Source of the DNA: Pseudomonadota bacterium
GTDB lineage: Bacteria > Chloroflexota > UBA6077 > JAJPHF01
Reading direction: 5' to 3'
NCBI GenBank assembly: GCA_021325365.1
Contig: JAJPHF010000009.1
Coordinates: 35,126-99,125, forward strand
Length of the DNA stretch: 64,000 bases
Below, piece after piece: positions 16,546-24,848 of the stretch. Both the position numbers and the translations under genes were made by a program. Positions within the stretch are counted from its first letter, which is position 1; every line of letters begins with the position of its first letter. Below the pieces are notes generated by a model. The model searched no databases and was not told the DNA's origin. It was given only the letters and a program-made list of their open reading frames with translations.

Positions 16546-16775
16546 CCCCTCTCCCCCCTGCCCCCCTCTCCCCCATAGGGGAAAGGGGGGAGACGCCGGG
16601 GAGGACCTATCCCCCCGGCCCCCCTCCCTGAAGGGCAGGGGGAGGACGCCGGGGAGGACCTACCCCCCGGCCCCCTCCCTGAAGGGAAGGGGGATGGCGC
16701 CGGGGCGGCCGGCGCCGCCGGGAGCCCCCACCCCCTGTGGGGGGAGGGGGTTGGGGGAGGGGGTCCGGAGGGCTG
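16546..16775. repeat. GC-rich palindromic repeats with a 53-bp tandem duplication
   Basis: Between moeA and moaC. A first palindrome (about 16561-16592, CCCCCCTCTCCCC / GGGGAAAGGGGGG) is followed by two tandem units of 53 bases (16593-16645 and 16646-16698). Each unit reads ACGCCGGGGAGGACCTA then a palindrome CCCTCCCTGAAGGG. A further palindrome lies at 16725-16755. This is a variant of the 13.4-kb repeat family. The GGAGG before moaC is at the right end. Confidence 0.75.
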
Positions 16776-17264
16776 ATGACGCTTTCGCACTTGGACGAGC
16801 AGGGCCGCGCGCGCATGGTGGACGTGGGCGCGAAGGCGGAGACGGCCCGCGTGGCGACGGCGCGCGGGCGCGTGCGGATGCAGCCGGCGACACTGGCGCT
16901 GGTGTTGCGCGGCGGGGTGGCGAAGGGCGACGTGATCGCGGTGGCTCGGCTGGCGGGCATCATGGCCGCCAAGCGGACCGGCGAGCTGATCCCCCTCTGC
17001 CATCCGCTCCCGATCACCTCGGTGGACGTGGACGTGACCCCAGACGAGGCCGACGCCGCGCTGGACATCGAGGCGACGGCGCGCATCGTGGGGCGGACGG
17101 GCGTCGAGATGGAGGCGCTGACGGCGGTGAGCGTGGCGGCGCTGACCATCTACGACATGTGCAAGGCGGTAGATCGGGGCATGACCATCGAGGCGGTACG
17201 GCTCGTACACAAGGCCGGTGGAAAGAGCGGCGAGTACCGGCGGGAGGGCGAGGATGCACCCTGA
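16776..17264 (+). CDS. moaC: Cyclic pyranopterin monophosphate synthase MoaC
   Basis: 162 residues from the ATG at 16776 (GGAGG 4 bases upstream); a longer frame begins in the repeats and is rejected. MoaC turns the MoaA product into cyclic pyranopterin monophosphate. Conserved parts are present: MVDVGAK near the start, [20 protein letters not shown] (about 63-82) with the substrate-binding KRT and CHP residues, [25 protein letters not shown] (109-133), and the C-terminal KAGGKSGEY. Length is normal. The stop codon overlaps the start of mog by 11 bases, so the two are translationally coupled. Confidence 0.95.
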   Translation: MTLSHLDEQGRARMVDVGAKAETARVATARGRVRMQPATLALVLRGGVAKGDVIAVARLAGIMAAKRTGELIPLCHPLPITSVDVDVTPDEADAALDIEATARIVGRTGVEMEALTAVSVAALTIYDMCKAVDRGMTIEAVRLVHKAGGKSGEYRREGEDAP

Positions 17265-17844
17265 GGGCCACCACGCGCACCACGGCCACGGCGGCAACCA
17301 GCCCCACCACACGTCGCCCGAGGCGGTCGCCCAGGAGCGCCCCTACATCGGCGTGGGCATCGTGACGATCAGCGACACCGCGTCGCGCGGCGAGCGCGAC
17401 GACCTGAGCGGCCAGGCGATCAAGGACAACCTGCACCGCTTCGGCGGCACGCTACGGCACTACGAGATCGTGCCCGACGAGCAGGACATCATCAGCCAGA
17501 CGCTTATCCACCTGGTAGACGATCTCCACCTCGACCTGGTACTGACGACCGGCGGGACGGGCCTCAGCCCGCGCGACCGCACACCACAGGCGACGCTGCC
17601 GGTGCTCGACTACGAGGTGCCGGGCCTGGCCGAGGTGATGCGGGCCGAGAGCGCGAAGAAAGCCCCGATGGCGTACCTGTCGCGGGCGGTGGCAGGTGTG
17701 CGACAGGAATCGCTGATCGTCAACCTGCCCGGCAGCCCCAAGGCGTGCGCGGAGATCGTCGAGGTGCTGGCGCCCCTCCTGCCGCACGCGATCCAGATCC
17801 TGCGTGGCGACGTGGGCGAGCACAAGATCCCGGACCAAGCCTAG
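17254..17844 (+). CDS. mog: Molybdopterin adenylyltransferase (MogA/MoaB family) with His-rich N-terminus
   Basis: 196 residues. Adenylates molybdopterin before MoeA acts. The MoCF fold is clear: [22 protein letters not shown], the substrate loop [16 protein letters not shown], and the segment [18 protein letters not shown]. The first about 20 residues ([20 protein letters not shown]) hold eight or more histidines and no counterpart in typical MogA; a metal-binding or storage role is possible but unproven. The ATG at 17254 has GAGGGCGAGG upstream and overlaps moaC. MogA and MoaB cannot be separated with certainty from sequence alone. Confidence 0.92.
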   Translation: MHPEGHHAHHGHGGNQPHHTSPEAVAQERPYIGVGIVTISDTASRGERDDLSGQAIKDNLHRFGGTLRHYEIVPDEQDIISQTLIHLVDDLHLDLVLTTGGTGLSPRDRTPQATLPVLDYEVPGLAEVMRAESAKKAPMAYLSRAVAGVRQESLIVNLPGSPKACAEIVEVLAPLLPHAIQILRGDVGEHKIPDQA

Positions 17845-17916
17845 CGGCGCCTCCGGGCGCGTGAGGCGGGTGCTGGAAGTCTGACGCAGCCGGACCTACC
17901 CTGCCGGTGAGGCAGA

Positions 17917-18606
17917 CTAGGGCGCGCCGCCGCGCGCGACGAGCGCATCGTGCAGCGCCTGGTAGGACGTCACCAGCTCCGCACGGATCGCGGCGAGGAG
18001 CGGGCTGTCCCGCAGCTTGCCCTCGCGAATCCACTGGTCGGAGAGGTCCATCGCCTGGGCGCGGTGCTCGCCGGCGGGCAGCGCCGCCTCGGCGGGCAGG
18101 CCGTACACCTCGGCGTACAGATCGGCCAACGCCTGTGCGAGTGCCGAGTGGTCGGGATATTGGTCGCGGTTGCGGTGGATAGCCCACCAGTTCACTTCCA
18201 GCGCGGCCGCGCGGTCCGGATCGTAGCGGCCGCCCGCCGGCTCGCGCACCATCGTGTAGAACTGGCGCATCAGCTCCTCGGCCTCGCCGCCCGCGGCGCC
18301 GCGATCGGCCCAGACGACCTGCGCGTGTGTGGTGAAGTAGGCGGCCTGGAGCGCTTGCGCCGGCGAGAGCCCGAACTGGCCCTGGATCATGTCTAGCATG
18401 AGCTGGAGCAGCCGCGCCCACTCACGGTAGTAGTAGGCGGCCCAGGCTTCCTGCTCCAAAGTGCCCAGCCGCACCGGGTCGAAGCTTTCGAGCGCGGGCA
18501 CGTCGCTCGTACGCAGCGGCGCCATCGTCGCCGCGCGCACCGCCACGCTCGACGCCACCAGCAGGACCGCCGCGCTACCCAGCACCACCAGCCGCCGTCT
18601 GGCCAT
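17917..18606 (-). CDS. Exported or membrane-anchored protein of unknown function
   Basis: 229 residues. The N-terminus (MARRRLVVLGSAAVLLVASS) is a signal peptide or anchor. The rest is alpha-helical with many aromatic residues (EQEAWAAYYYREWARLLQLM), and segments NWWAIHRNRDQYPDH and ADLYAEVYGLP. No motif or catalytic signature recognised. It is convergent with mog and separated from the next upstream gene by a palindrome, so it is probably a single transcription unit. Coding is well supported by length and codon pattern; function unknown. Confidence 0.6.
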   Translation of the reverse strand: MARRRLVVLGSAAVLLVASSVAVRAATMAPLRTSDVPALESFDPVRLGTLEQEAWAAYYYREWARLLQLMLDMIQGQFGLSPAQALQAAYFTTHAQVVWADRGAAGGEAEELMRQFYTMVREPAGGRYDPDRAAALEVNWWAIHRNRDQYPDHSALAQALADLYAEVYGLPAEAALPAGEHRAQAMDLSDQWIREGKLRDSPLLAAIRAELVTSYQALHDALVARGGAP

Positions 18607-18683
18607 CGCGCTCCCTCCCGGTTGCTGTTGTCGCCCATGATAACGCGCCGGCGGCGGGCCCGGATCACTCCGGGGAACCTAAC

Positions 18684-18728
18684 CCGCCCTGCCCCCCCTT
18701 CCCTTCGAAGGAAGGGGGGGCAGGGCGG
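18684..18728 (-). terminator. Strong near-perfect hairpin after the sugar dehydrogenase gene
   Basis: Inverted repeat with arms CCGCCCTGCCCCCCCTTC and GAAGGGGGGGCAGGGCGG around CTTCGAAG, with one bulged base. It lies about 75 bases beyond the dehydrogenase stop on the minus strand. It shares its C/G-run style with the other palindromic repeats, so it may be a repeat copy used as a terminator. Confidence 0.55.
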
Positions 18729-18800
18729 AGCCGGTATGCCCCCGCTCCCGATGGGGAGAGCGCGGCTCGCAACATTCCGCGTCGCAGGTTGGGGGTGCGG

Positions 18801-20045
18801 TCAGCGGCTGAAGCGGTAGATCGCGCCGGCGGTGTCGTCGGAGACGTAGAGGCTGCCGTCGGGGCCCACGACGACGCCGGCGACGCGTCCCCAGCGCGTG
18901 TCGCTGCTGATGCCCAGCTGCCAGCCGGTGGCGAAGTTCTCCACCTCCGCGTTGCCGTCGGGATGGAGCAGGATGTGTGCGAGGTGCGGTGGCACGGGCA
19001 CCGAGCGGTTCCACGAGCCGTGGAGCGCGACGACGACGTCGTTGGCGTCTGGGTAGAACGCCAGGCCGAGCGGGGCGGCATGAGCCTGCATCTCGGCGCG
19101 GGGCGCAGCCACGCCGTCGCAGGCGCCGGGGCCGCCGAACTCCGGATCGACGATGCGGCCGGCGTGGCAGCGCGGCCAGCCGAAGTCGTCGCCCTCGCGT
19201 ACCAGGTTCAGCGTCTCGGGCGGCACGTCGTCGCCCAGGTAGTCGCGGCCATTGTTGGTGGCCCACAGCTCGTCGGTGCCGGGGCGCCAGGTGAAACCGA
19301 CGGCGTTGCGCAGGCCTTTGGCAAAAATCTGCTCGCCGCTACCATCGGGCTCGTAGCGCAGGATGGCGGCGCGGCGCGGGTCGCGTTCGAGGCAGACGTT
19401 GCAGCTCGAGCCCACTGAGACGTACATGCCGCCGTCTGGCCCGAAGCCTAGCGTGCGCGTGAAGTGGCCAGCGCCGCTGGGAATTCCTTCGACCACGCTC
19501 TCCCGCTGCGGCCGCGCCAGGTCGTCGGCCGTGCCGCGCAGCCGCACGACGCCATCGGTGTCGGCCACGTACAACCAGCCGTCGCGGAACGCCAGGCCGT
19601 GCGGCCGGTTCAGACCCGTGTGAACGGTGACGACCGCGTCGGCCACGCCGTCGCCGTCGCGGTCCGGCAGCGCTACCACCGAGCCGTCGCTGGTCTGGGT
19701 GACGTGCAGCACGCCGTTGTCGTCGAAGGCCATCATGCGGGGGTTGGTCAGCCCCGAGGCGAAGAGCTGGGCGCGGAAGCCGGCGGGCAGGTTCAGGTTG
19801 CGAGGTTGATCGAACGGCGCGGCGTGGGTGCCCGGCGGGATCTCCAGGGACGTGGGCACGAGCGCGCCGAATGCTTGGGGCGACGCTGCGGCCGATGCCG
19901 CAGCGTGTGCCGCGTTCGACGGACCCGCGGCGGCGGGCGGTGCGCTGGCTGGCTGCCTGCCGTCTAGGGCGGACCCGGCCGGGCCGGGCGTACACGCGGC
20001 CAGCAAGAGGACGGCGATCAGGGGGGACAAGCCAGGACGTCTCAT
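18801..20045 (-). CDS. Lipoprotein PQQ-type glucose/sorbosone dehydrogenase-like beta-propeller
   Basis: 414 residues from the ATG at 20045 (GGAGG upstream). The signal sequence MRRPGLSPLIAVLLLAAC ends in a lipobox Cys18. After an Ala/Pro linker (to about 65) a six-bladed beta-propeller follows, with the family segments GFRAQLFASGLTNPRMMAFD, LNRPHGLAFRDGWLYVADT, FTRTLGFGPDGGMYVSVGSS, GLRNAVGFTW and PLGLAFYP. Members oxidise aldoses outside the cell using PQQ. No PQQ-synthesis genes are in the window. The substrate is unknown; a pair of cysteines in SSCNVCLERD is noteworthy. An extended -10 box lies 30 bases upstream. Confidence 0.88.
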   Translation of the reverse strand: MRRPGLSPLIAVLLLAACTPGPAGSALDGRQPASAPPAAAGPSNAAHAAASAAASPQAFGALVPTSLEIPPGTHAAPFDQPRNLNLPAGFRAQLFASGLTNPRMMAFDDNGVLHVTQTSDGSVVALPDRDGDGVADAVVTVHTGLNRPHGLAFRDGWLYVADTDGVVRLRGTADDLARPQRESVVEGIPSGAGHFTRTLGFGPDGGMYVSVGSSCNVCLERDPRRAAILRYEPDGSGEQIFAKGLRNAVGFTWRPGTDELWATNNGRDYLGDDVPPETLNLVREGDDFGWPRCHAGRIVDPEFGGPGACDGVAAPRAEMQAHAAPLGLAFYPDANDVVVALHGSWNRSVPVPPHLAHILLHPDGNAEVENFATGWQLGISSDTRWGRVAGVVVGPDGSLYVSDDTAGAIYRFSR

Positions 20046-20074
20046 AGGGCACCGCCTCCGCATGCTCTGTGAGG

Positions 20075-20083
20075 AGTGTAGCA
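20075..20083 (-). promoter_or_regulatory. Extended -10 box of the sugar dehydrogenase gene
   Basis: TGCTACACT on the minus strand, identical to the extended -10 of htpX. No clear -35 box, as expected for an extended -10 promoter. Start codon about 30 bases downstream. Confidence 0.5.
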
Positions 20084-20195
20084 AACGGTAGCGCGGCACT
20101 CAGGGGTTGCGCCGCTGCCCCCATCTTCGGGGCACAATTCGCACCTGTCAGACGGCTTGGGCCGCACGGCGCAGCCCCACGCTGCGCGGCAACGG

Positions 20196-20201
20196 TAAGA
20201 T
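20196..20201 (+). promoter_or_regulatory. Possible -10 box of Uma2 gene 1
   Basis: TAAGAT about 30 bases before the ATG at 20232, with AGGAGG in between. No supporting -35 box. Confidence 0.3.
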
Positions 20202-20231
20202 GTGTATGGCTCGATGGCCAGGAGGCTCGTG

Positions 20232-20792
20232 ATGGCAAGCACCGGGCAAGCGCTGACCCTCGAACAGTTCCTAGAGCTACCGGAGCAGAAGCCGGCGCTC
20301 GAATACGTCGCGGGGGCGGTGCGACAGAAAGTGTCGCCGGAGATACCGCACAGCTTCCTGCAGAAGATCCTGTGCCAATGGATAGACGCGGCCGCGCTGC
20401 CGCGTAAGCTAGCTGTCTCGGCGCCTGAGCTGCGTACCATCTTTGGGGGCGCGGTCCACGTTCCTGACGTGGTAGTCTGCTTATGGGGGCGTATTCCACG
20501 TGATGCCTCGGAGCGGGCCGGCGGGCCGCTGCGCGAGCCGCCGCTCGTTGCCGTGGAGATCGCGTCGCCAGAGCAGAGCCGCCGGCAGCTACGCGACGAC
20601 TGCGAGTGGTACGTGGCGAACGGCGTGGCGCTGGCGCTCCTGCTCGATCCGGATGACGAGTCGATTCTCGTCTATCGTCCCAACACCGCGGCGGTGCGGC
20701 TCCGGGGAACCGACCTCGTCGACTTCGGCGACGAGCTACCCGGCTTCCACTTCGTCGTCGGCGAGCTATTCGCGGCGGCTCGACTCGACTGA
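20232..20792 (+). CDS. Uma2-family (PD-(D/E)XK nuclease-like) protein 1
   Basis: 186 residues from the ATG at 20232 with AGGAGG 6 bases upstream. Uma2 proteins share the restriction-endonuclease fold and are amplified in cyanobacteria and Chloroflexi; biological role unknown. Family features: TLEQFLELPEQKPALEYVAG near the start, HVPDVVVCLWGRIP (about 79-92), the core strand PLVAVEIASPEQSRRQLR (about 107-124) with the conserved Glu, and YVANGVALALLLDP. It is the close paralogue of the gene at 51161-51721: same length, no gaps, roughly 70% identical by eye. It stands alone between metabolic genes. Confidence 0.85.
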   Translation: MASTGQALTLEQFLELPEQKPALEYVAGAVRQKVSPEIPHSFLQKILCQWIDAAALPRKLAVSAPELRTIFGGAVHVPDVVVCLWGRIPRDASERAGGPLREPPLVAVEIASPEQSRRQLRDDCEWYVANGVALALLLDPDDESILVYRPNTAAVRLRGTDLVDFGDELPGFHFVVGELFAAARLD

Positions 20793-20849
20793 CGGCAGGA
20801 GCCAAGGCCGTGCGCAGGGGAGCACGTCGCCGTACTGCCGCGCACTTGT

Positions 20850-22712
20850 CTAGCTGGACTGCGTCTCTGCCGAGGCTACGCCGGCCTGGCGTAGCAGCTC
20901 GACAAGGCTCTCCGCGCGGCCGTTGGGCGGCACGAGGTAGGCGCCGGCGACGCGCTCGTGGGCGGCCGCCAGCAGCGCGGCGGCGAGGCGCCTGCCCTCG
21001 GCCGCCGCGCGCGTACCCGCACGGCGCAGCCGGTCGCGCACCGCGTCGGGCACCAGCATCCCCGGCACCTCGTTGTGCAGAAATTCGGCGTGGCGACTGC
21101 TCTCCAGCGGCAGCACGCCGACGACCAGCGGCACGGCGAGTGGACCGAGATCCCGCAGCAGGGCGTCGAGCTGGTCCACGGCGAACAGCGGCGGCGCCAG
21201 CACGAACTGCGCGCCGGCCTCCAGCTTGCGCTGGAGCTGCTCGCGCGCCGCGGCCGGATCGCCGGTGACCGCGACCGTGCAGCCGACATGGAAGGCGGTC
21301 GGCTCGGCCAGCGGCGAGCCCGCCCAGTCCTCGCCGCGGTTCATGCGCGCCAGGATCTCGATCAACCCCGCAGCGTCCACATCCCAGACACCGGCCGCGT
21401 GAGGATAAGTGCCGATGCGCAGTGGGTCGCCGGTCGTCGCCAGCACGTCGCGGATGCCGAGCGCGTGCGCGCCGAGCAGGTCGGCCTGGAGCGCCAGCAG
21501 GTTGCGGTCGCGCGTCGTGCAGTGCAGCAGCACGTCGAGCGTCCGCTGCGCGCGCAGGTGGACGGCCAGCGCCAGGCTGCTGAGCCGGCCGCGTGGCGAA
21601 GGCGGGTCTGGCACGTTCACGCAGTCGACGCCGGCCGCTACGAGCGCGTCGGCGGTGGCCAGGAGATCGGCGAGGGACTGGCCGGCCGGGGGCTCTAGCT
21701 CGGCGGCGAGCACAAATGGGCCTGAGGCTAGCCGCCGCTGCAAAGGGGTCGGCTCGGGCCGCGCCGCTAAAGCGCCGGACGCTCGGCTCGGCGTGGGCGG
21801 GGCCGGCACGACGACGCGCGGCCGGGCGCGCTCGGTGGCCAGCGCCGCGCTCATCGCCCGCGTGTGCTCAGGCGTTGTGCCACAGCACCCGCCGATGAGC
21901 CGCGCGCCCGCTGCGACGAAACGCTTCGCGTAGTCGGCCAAGTACTGCGGCGTGGACAGGTAGAAGATGCGTCCGCCGACGCGTCCCGGGAAGCCGGCGT
22001 TGGGCTGCGCGACCAGGGGCGTGCGAGCTACGGCCGCCATGCCGCCGAGCACGTCCAGCGCTACCTGCGGCCCCACGCCGCAGTTCACGCCCAGCACATC
22101 CACCCCCAGCGCCTCCAGCGTGCGCGCCACCTCCTCGGGGCTCTCGCCGGTGGGCGTGCGGCCGTCGGCGGTGAAGCTCATCTGCGCGACGAGGGGCAGG
22201 TCGCAGACGGCGCGGGCGGCGATGATCGCCTCGCGCAGCTCGCGCAGGTCCGAGAACGTCTCGAGCAGCAGCACGTCGGCGCCCGCCTCGGCGAGCGCCG
22301 CGGCCTGCGCGGCGAAGGCGGCGCGGGCGTCGCTCAGGCCGATGGCGCCGACTGGCTCCAGCGGCTGACCGACCGGGCCTATCGCGCCGGCCACGTAGGC
22401 CTGGGGCGCGACTTCGGCGCGGGCGGCGGCGGCCAGGCGCACGCCTTTGGCGTTCAGCTCGGCGGCGCGCGCCTCCTGGCCGTATACTGCCAGGCGCAGA
22501 CGGTTCGCGCCGAAGGTGTTCGACTCGATCAGCTCGGCACCCGCGGCCAGATACTCGCGGTGCAGGCGCTCGATGAGGGTGGGCTGGGTGACGTTCAGCT
22601 CGTCGAAGCCGCGTTCGTAGGGCACGCCGCGCTCGTACAGCAGCGTGCCGAGCGCGCCGTCGGCGAGCAGCGGCGCGCGCTGTAATCGGTCGCGGAAGGG
22701 AATGCGGGCCAT
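20850..22712 (-). CDS. Bifunctional homocysteine S-methyltransferase / 5,10-methylenetetrahydrofolate reductase
   Basis: 620 residues. The first about 290 residues are a homocysteine methyltransferase domain with zinc ligands in LGVNCGVG and IGGCCGTTPEH; the last about 290 (from about 320) are a MetF-like reductase domain (VLAAELEPPAGQSL, VNVPDPPSPRGRLSSLA, DVLATTGDP, GAQFVLAPPLFAV). The linker is short and Pro/Ala-rich. Such fusions make methyl-tetrahydrofolate and methionine in one chain, like B. subtilis YitJ. There is no cobalamin-binding domain. A divergent LysR-type regulator 93 bases upstream probably controls it. GGGGAGAGC precedes the start. Confidence 0.93.
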   Translation of the reverse strand: MARIPFRDRLQRAPLLADGALGTLLYERGVPYERGFDELNVTQPTLIERLHREYLAAGAELIESNTFGANRLRLAVYGQEARAAELNAKGVRLAAAARAEVAPQAYVAGAIGPVGQPLEPVGAIGLSDARAAFAAQAAALAEAGADVLLLETFSDLRELREAIIAARAVCDLPLVAQMSFTADGRTPTGESPEEVARTLEALGVDVLGVNCGVGPQVALDVLGGMAAVARTPLVAQPNAGFPGRVGGRIFYLSTPQYLADYAKRFVAAGARLIGGCCGTTPEHTRAMSAALATERARPRVVVPAPPTPSRASGALAARPEPTPLQRRLASGPFVLAAELEPPAGQSLADLLATADALVAAGVDCVNVPDPPSPRGRLSSLALAVHLRAQRTLDVLLHCTTRDRNLLALQADLLGAHALGIRDVLATTGDPLRIGTYPHAAGVWDVDAAGLIEILARMNRGEDWAGSPLAEPTAFHVGCTVAVTGDPAAAREQLQRKLEAGAQFVLAPPLFAVDQLDALLRDLGPLAVPLVVGVLPLESSRHAEFLHNEVPGMLVPDAVRDRLRRAGTRAAAEGRRLAAALLAAAHERVAGAYLVPPNGRAESLVELLRQAGVASAETQSS

Positions 22713-22740
22713 GCTCTCCCCTGTTCTCGGCCGTCACTGA

Positions 22741-22770
22741 ATGGTAGCCTGCACTTTGCCATAAAGCCAA
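22741..22770 (-). promoter_or_regulatory. Promoter of the homocysteine methyltransferase/MTHFR gene
   Basis: Minus strand: -35 TTGGCT (22770-22765), 18-base spacer, -10 TACCAT (22746-22741). The segment TTGCCATAAAGCCAA (22756-22770), an imperfect dyad, overlaps the -35 and is a plausible LysR-type binding site (inference). Confidence 0.5.
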
Positions 22771-22793
22771 TAGCGCGGCTGCTAGCTAGTCGC

Positions 22794-22799
22794 TACAAT
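22794..22799 (+). promoter_or_regulatory. -10 box of the LysR gene (leaderless)
   Basis: TACAAT ends 6 bases before the ATG at 22806, so the transcript should start at the initiation codon. No ribosome-binding site is present. This box is back-to-back with the divergent promoter, allowing one bound regulator to affect both. Confidence 0.5.
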
Positions 22800-22805
22800 C
22801 AGCTT

Positions 22806-23738
22806 ATGGACGAGGCGCCGATAACGCTGTACAAGCTGCGCGTGCTCTGTGAAGTGGTCGAGCGGCAAAGCTTCACGCTCGCGGCCGAGCACCTGTTCAC
22901 GACCCAGCCCGCCCTCAGCGTCCACATGCGCAGCCTGGAGCAATTCTTCGGCACCCGCCTGCTCTACCGCGAGGGACGCCGCAGCCTGCCCACCGAGGCG
23001 GGCGAGGCCGTTTATCGCTACGCGCGTAGCGTGCTGCACGAGACGGAGCAGGTGCGCGCGCTGATCAGCGAGCTGCGCGACGCGCAGACGGGGCGTATCG
23101 CCATCGGCGCCACGCCCACCGTCGGCAGCTACGTGCTGCCGCAGTTGATCAGCCGCTTCAAGCAGCGCAACTCGCGCGCCGATCTGGTGTTGCGGGTGGC
23201 GCCCGCGCCAACGCTGCGCGACGAGACGCTGGCGGGGCAACACGACTTCGCGCTCGTCGAGGCGGGGCCGCTGCCCGAGGGGCTGGCGGCCGAGCCGTTG
23301 CGGCGCGAGGAGCTGGTAATGGTGGCTCATCCGGACCACCCGCTCGCCAGCCATGCCGCGGTGTCGTGGGCGGAGGTGCGCGGCCAGCCGTTCGTGCTGG
23401 GGCCGCCCGGGGCCGCGGCGCGGGCGCAGCTAGAGCGGCAGATGGCCGACGAGGCGCGGGGCTGGCAGGTGGTGCTGGAACTGGAGCAGGCCGAGGCGAT
23501 CAAGCGCGCGGTGCAGGCGGGCATGGGGCTGGCCGTGCTGTTCCGCTGCGAGGTAGCCCAGGAGCTGGGGTTGGGGCTGCTACGCGAGGTGCGGGTGCCG
23601 ACCGCCGGCCTGGCCCACGAGTTTGTGCTCGTCTATCGGCCGCACAAGTACTTCTCGCCGATGACCGCGCGGTTCCTCGATTTTCTCCGCACTGCCGCGG
23701 GCAACTTACCTGCCCCCGCGCCGAGCCTGGCGCACTAA
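22806..23738 (+). CDS. LysR-family transcriptional regulator
   Basis: 310 residues. The N-terminal winged helix-turn-helix (about 5-65) reads LYKLRVLCEVVERQSFTLAA...TTQPALSVHMRSLEQFFGTRLLYR, and a long linker helix is followed by a periplasmic-binding-like effector domain (about 93-300; RIAIGATPTVGSYVLPQLI...). Divergent from and 93 bases away from the methionine-synthesis fusion gene, the standard layout for a LysR regulator and its target, so control of methyl-folate/methionine metabolism is likely (inference). The effector is unknown. The mRNA appears leaderless. Confidence 0.9.
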   Translation: MDEAPITLYKLRVLCEVVERQSFTLAAEHLFTTQPALSVHMRSLEQFFGTRLLYREGRRSLPTEAGEAVYRYARSVLHETEQVRALISELRDAQTGRIAIGATPTVGSYVLPQLISRFKQRNSRADLVLRVAPAPTLRDETLAGQHDFALVEAGPLPEGLAAEPLRREELVMVAHPDHPLASHAAVSWAEVRGQPFVLGPPGAAARAQLERQMADEARGWQVVLELEQAEAIKRAVQAGMGLAVLFRCEVAQELGLGLLREVRVPTAGLAHEFVLVYRPHKYFSPMTARFLDFLRTAAGNLPAPAPSLAH

Positions 23739-23746
23739 GCGTGTGG

Positions 23747-23778
23747 CCTCGGGGTCGAAGGTCTTTCCCACCCCGGGG
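23747..23778. terminator. Possible bidirectional terminator between convergent lysR and fecR-like genes
   Basis: CCTCGGGGT and ACCCCGGGG can pair (core CGGGGT/ACCCCG) around a 14-base loop holding CTTTCCC. It lies in the 47-base gap between two convergent genes. Modest stem, no long T run. Confidence 0.35.
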
Positions 23779-23785
23779 AGCCAGC

Positions 23786-24730
23786 CTAGCGCGAGCGCCC
23801 GGTGCCGGTCGCCACGGGGAAGTTCGAGAAGTTGAAGCTCGGCACGCTAGTGAGCTGGTTGAGCAGTTGATTCTGAAGCTGCTGGGCGGCGACCGCGTTC
23901 GCGAAGCCGGCCTGCGCCGCTGCAAAGCTGGCCGCGATGCCCTGGCCGGCCATCATCGCCGACGCCTGCTGCATCTGGAGCACTTGCTGCTGTTGTTGCT
24001 GGGCCTGCTGGGTCTCTGGGTTGGCCGGCTGCTGGCTCTGCTGCCCGCTTATTGGGGTTGGCGACGAGGGCGGTTGCCCGGGCTGGACGAAAGTCTCCTC
24101 GCCCGGCTGGAGGATTACCTCGGTCGCGCCCGCGTCCTTCCCCTGTACGCGCACCGTGCCGCCCGTATTGTCCGGCACGTTCGAGACGCGCGTCGTGCCG
24201 TCGAACCCCACCTGGACCTGAGGGGTGGTGCCGCGCACGAACGCGGTGGCCGCGGGCGTTTCGATCTCGAAGCTGGCGGCAGGATCAGCCAGGTGTACCA
24301 CGCGGTTCACGGTGGTGCCGGCCGACTGGAAGAGCCGGGTGACGATGTTGCCGTCGGGGCTGTGCTCTAGCCGCTGGACCAGCAGGCCCGTGTCGGCGCC
24401 GATCTCGGTCACCGTACCCTCGAAGTAGATGAGCCGCGCGCTGGCCCCCGAACCGGTCCGGACGCGGTCGCCAGCCGCCACGGTTTGCCGGGCCGGCACG
24501 GACTGCCAGGCATCGCTGCCGCCCGGCGACCACTGCACCTCGGGCTGGCGTGTCTCCAGGGTCGCCTGGTCGGTCACCGCGTCCTGGGCGAGCACGGCGG
24601 GAACTCCCCCGGCAGTCGTCCAGCCCGAGGCCGCCGGCACGAGGAGCGACGGCGTGGCCAGCGTGGCGAGCAGCGCGAGCGCGCAGCTCACGCGGAGCTG
24701 GCGGGCGGAGAGCCAGAGTCGCGGCAGCAT
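23786..24730 (-). CDS. Exported FecR-domain protein with Gln-rich tail
   Basis: 314 residues from the ATG at 24730 (CAGGAG upstream). Signal peptide 1-35, then a FecR-type domain (about 55-190) with SVPARQTVAAGDRVRTGSG, LIYFEGTVTEIGADTGLLVQ and FEIETPAATAFVRGT. A C-terminal Pro/Gln-rich stretch (about 215-265) contains runs of Gln, followed by a helical end. FecR domains in Chloroflexi-like bacteria are usually stand-alone secreted proteins, not iron-siderophore regulators; no sigma factor or TonB receptor is nearby. Role unknown, probably extracytoplasmic. Confidence 0.75.
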   Translation of the reverse strand: MLPRLWLSARQLRVSCALALLATLATPSLLVPAASGWTTAGGVPAVLAQDAVTDQATLETRQPEVQWSPGGSDAWQSVPARQTVAAGDRVRTGSGASARLIYFEGTVTEIGADTGLLVQRLEHSPDGNIVTRLFQSAGTTVNRVVHLADPAASFEIETPAATAFVRGTTPQVQVGFDGTTRVSNVPDNTGGTVRVQGKDAGATEVILQPGEETFVQPGQPPSSPTPISGQQSQQPANPETQQAQQQQQQVLQMQQASAMMAGQGIAASFAAAQAGFANAVAAQQLQNQLLNQLTSVPSFNFSNFPVATGTGRSR

Positions 24731-24848
24731 GGCAGTCTCCTGAGCCAATAGGCCCAATCCTCTACAACACAGCAAACGGATGCCCCTCGTGAACGTTACA
24801 GCCGCCCGGGCGAATTGGCTTGCGGGCAGCGGTATTGTGACGCAGTGG

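Noticed and set aside
23786..24730. FecR-type gene as part of an iron-uptake regulation system
   Set aside because: No sigma factor, TonB receptor or transporter nearby; secreted stand-alone architecture instead.
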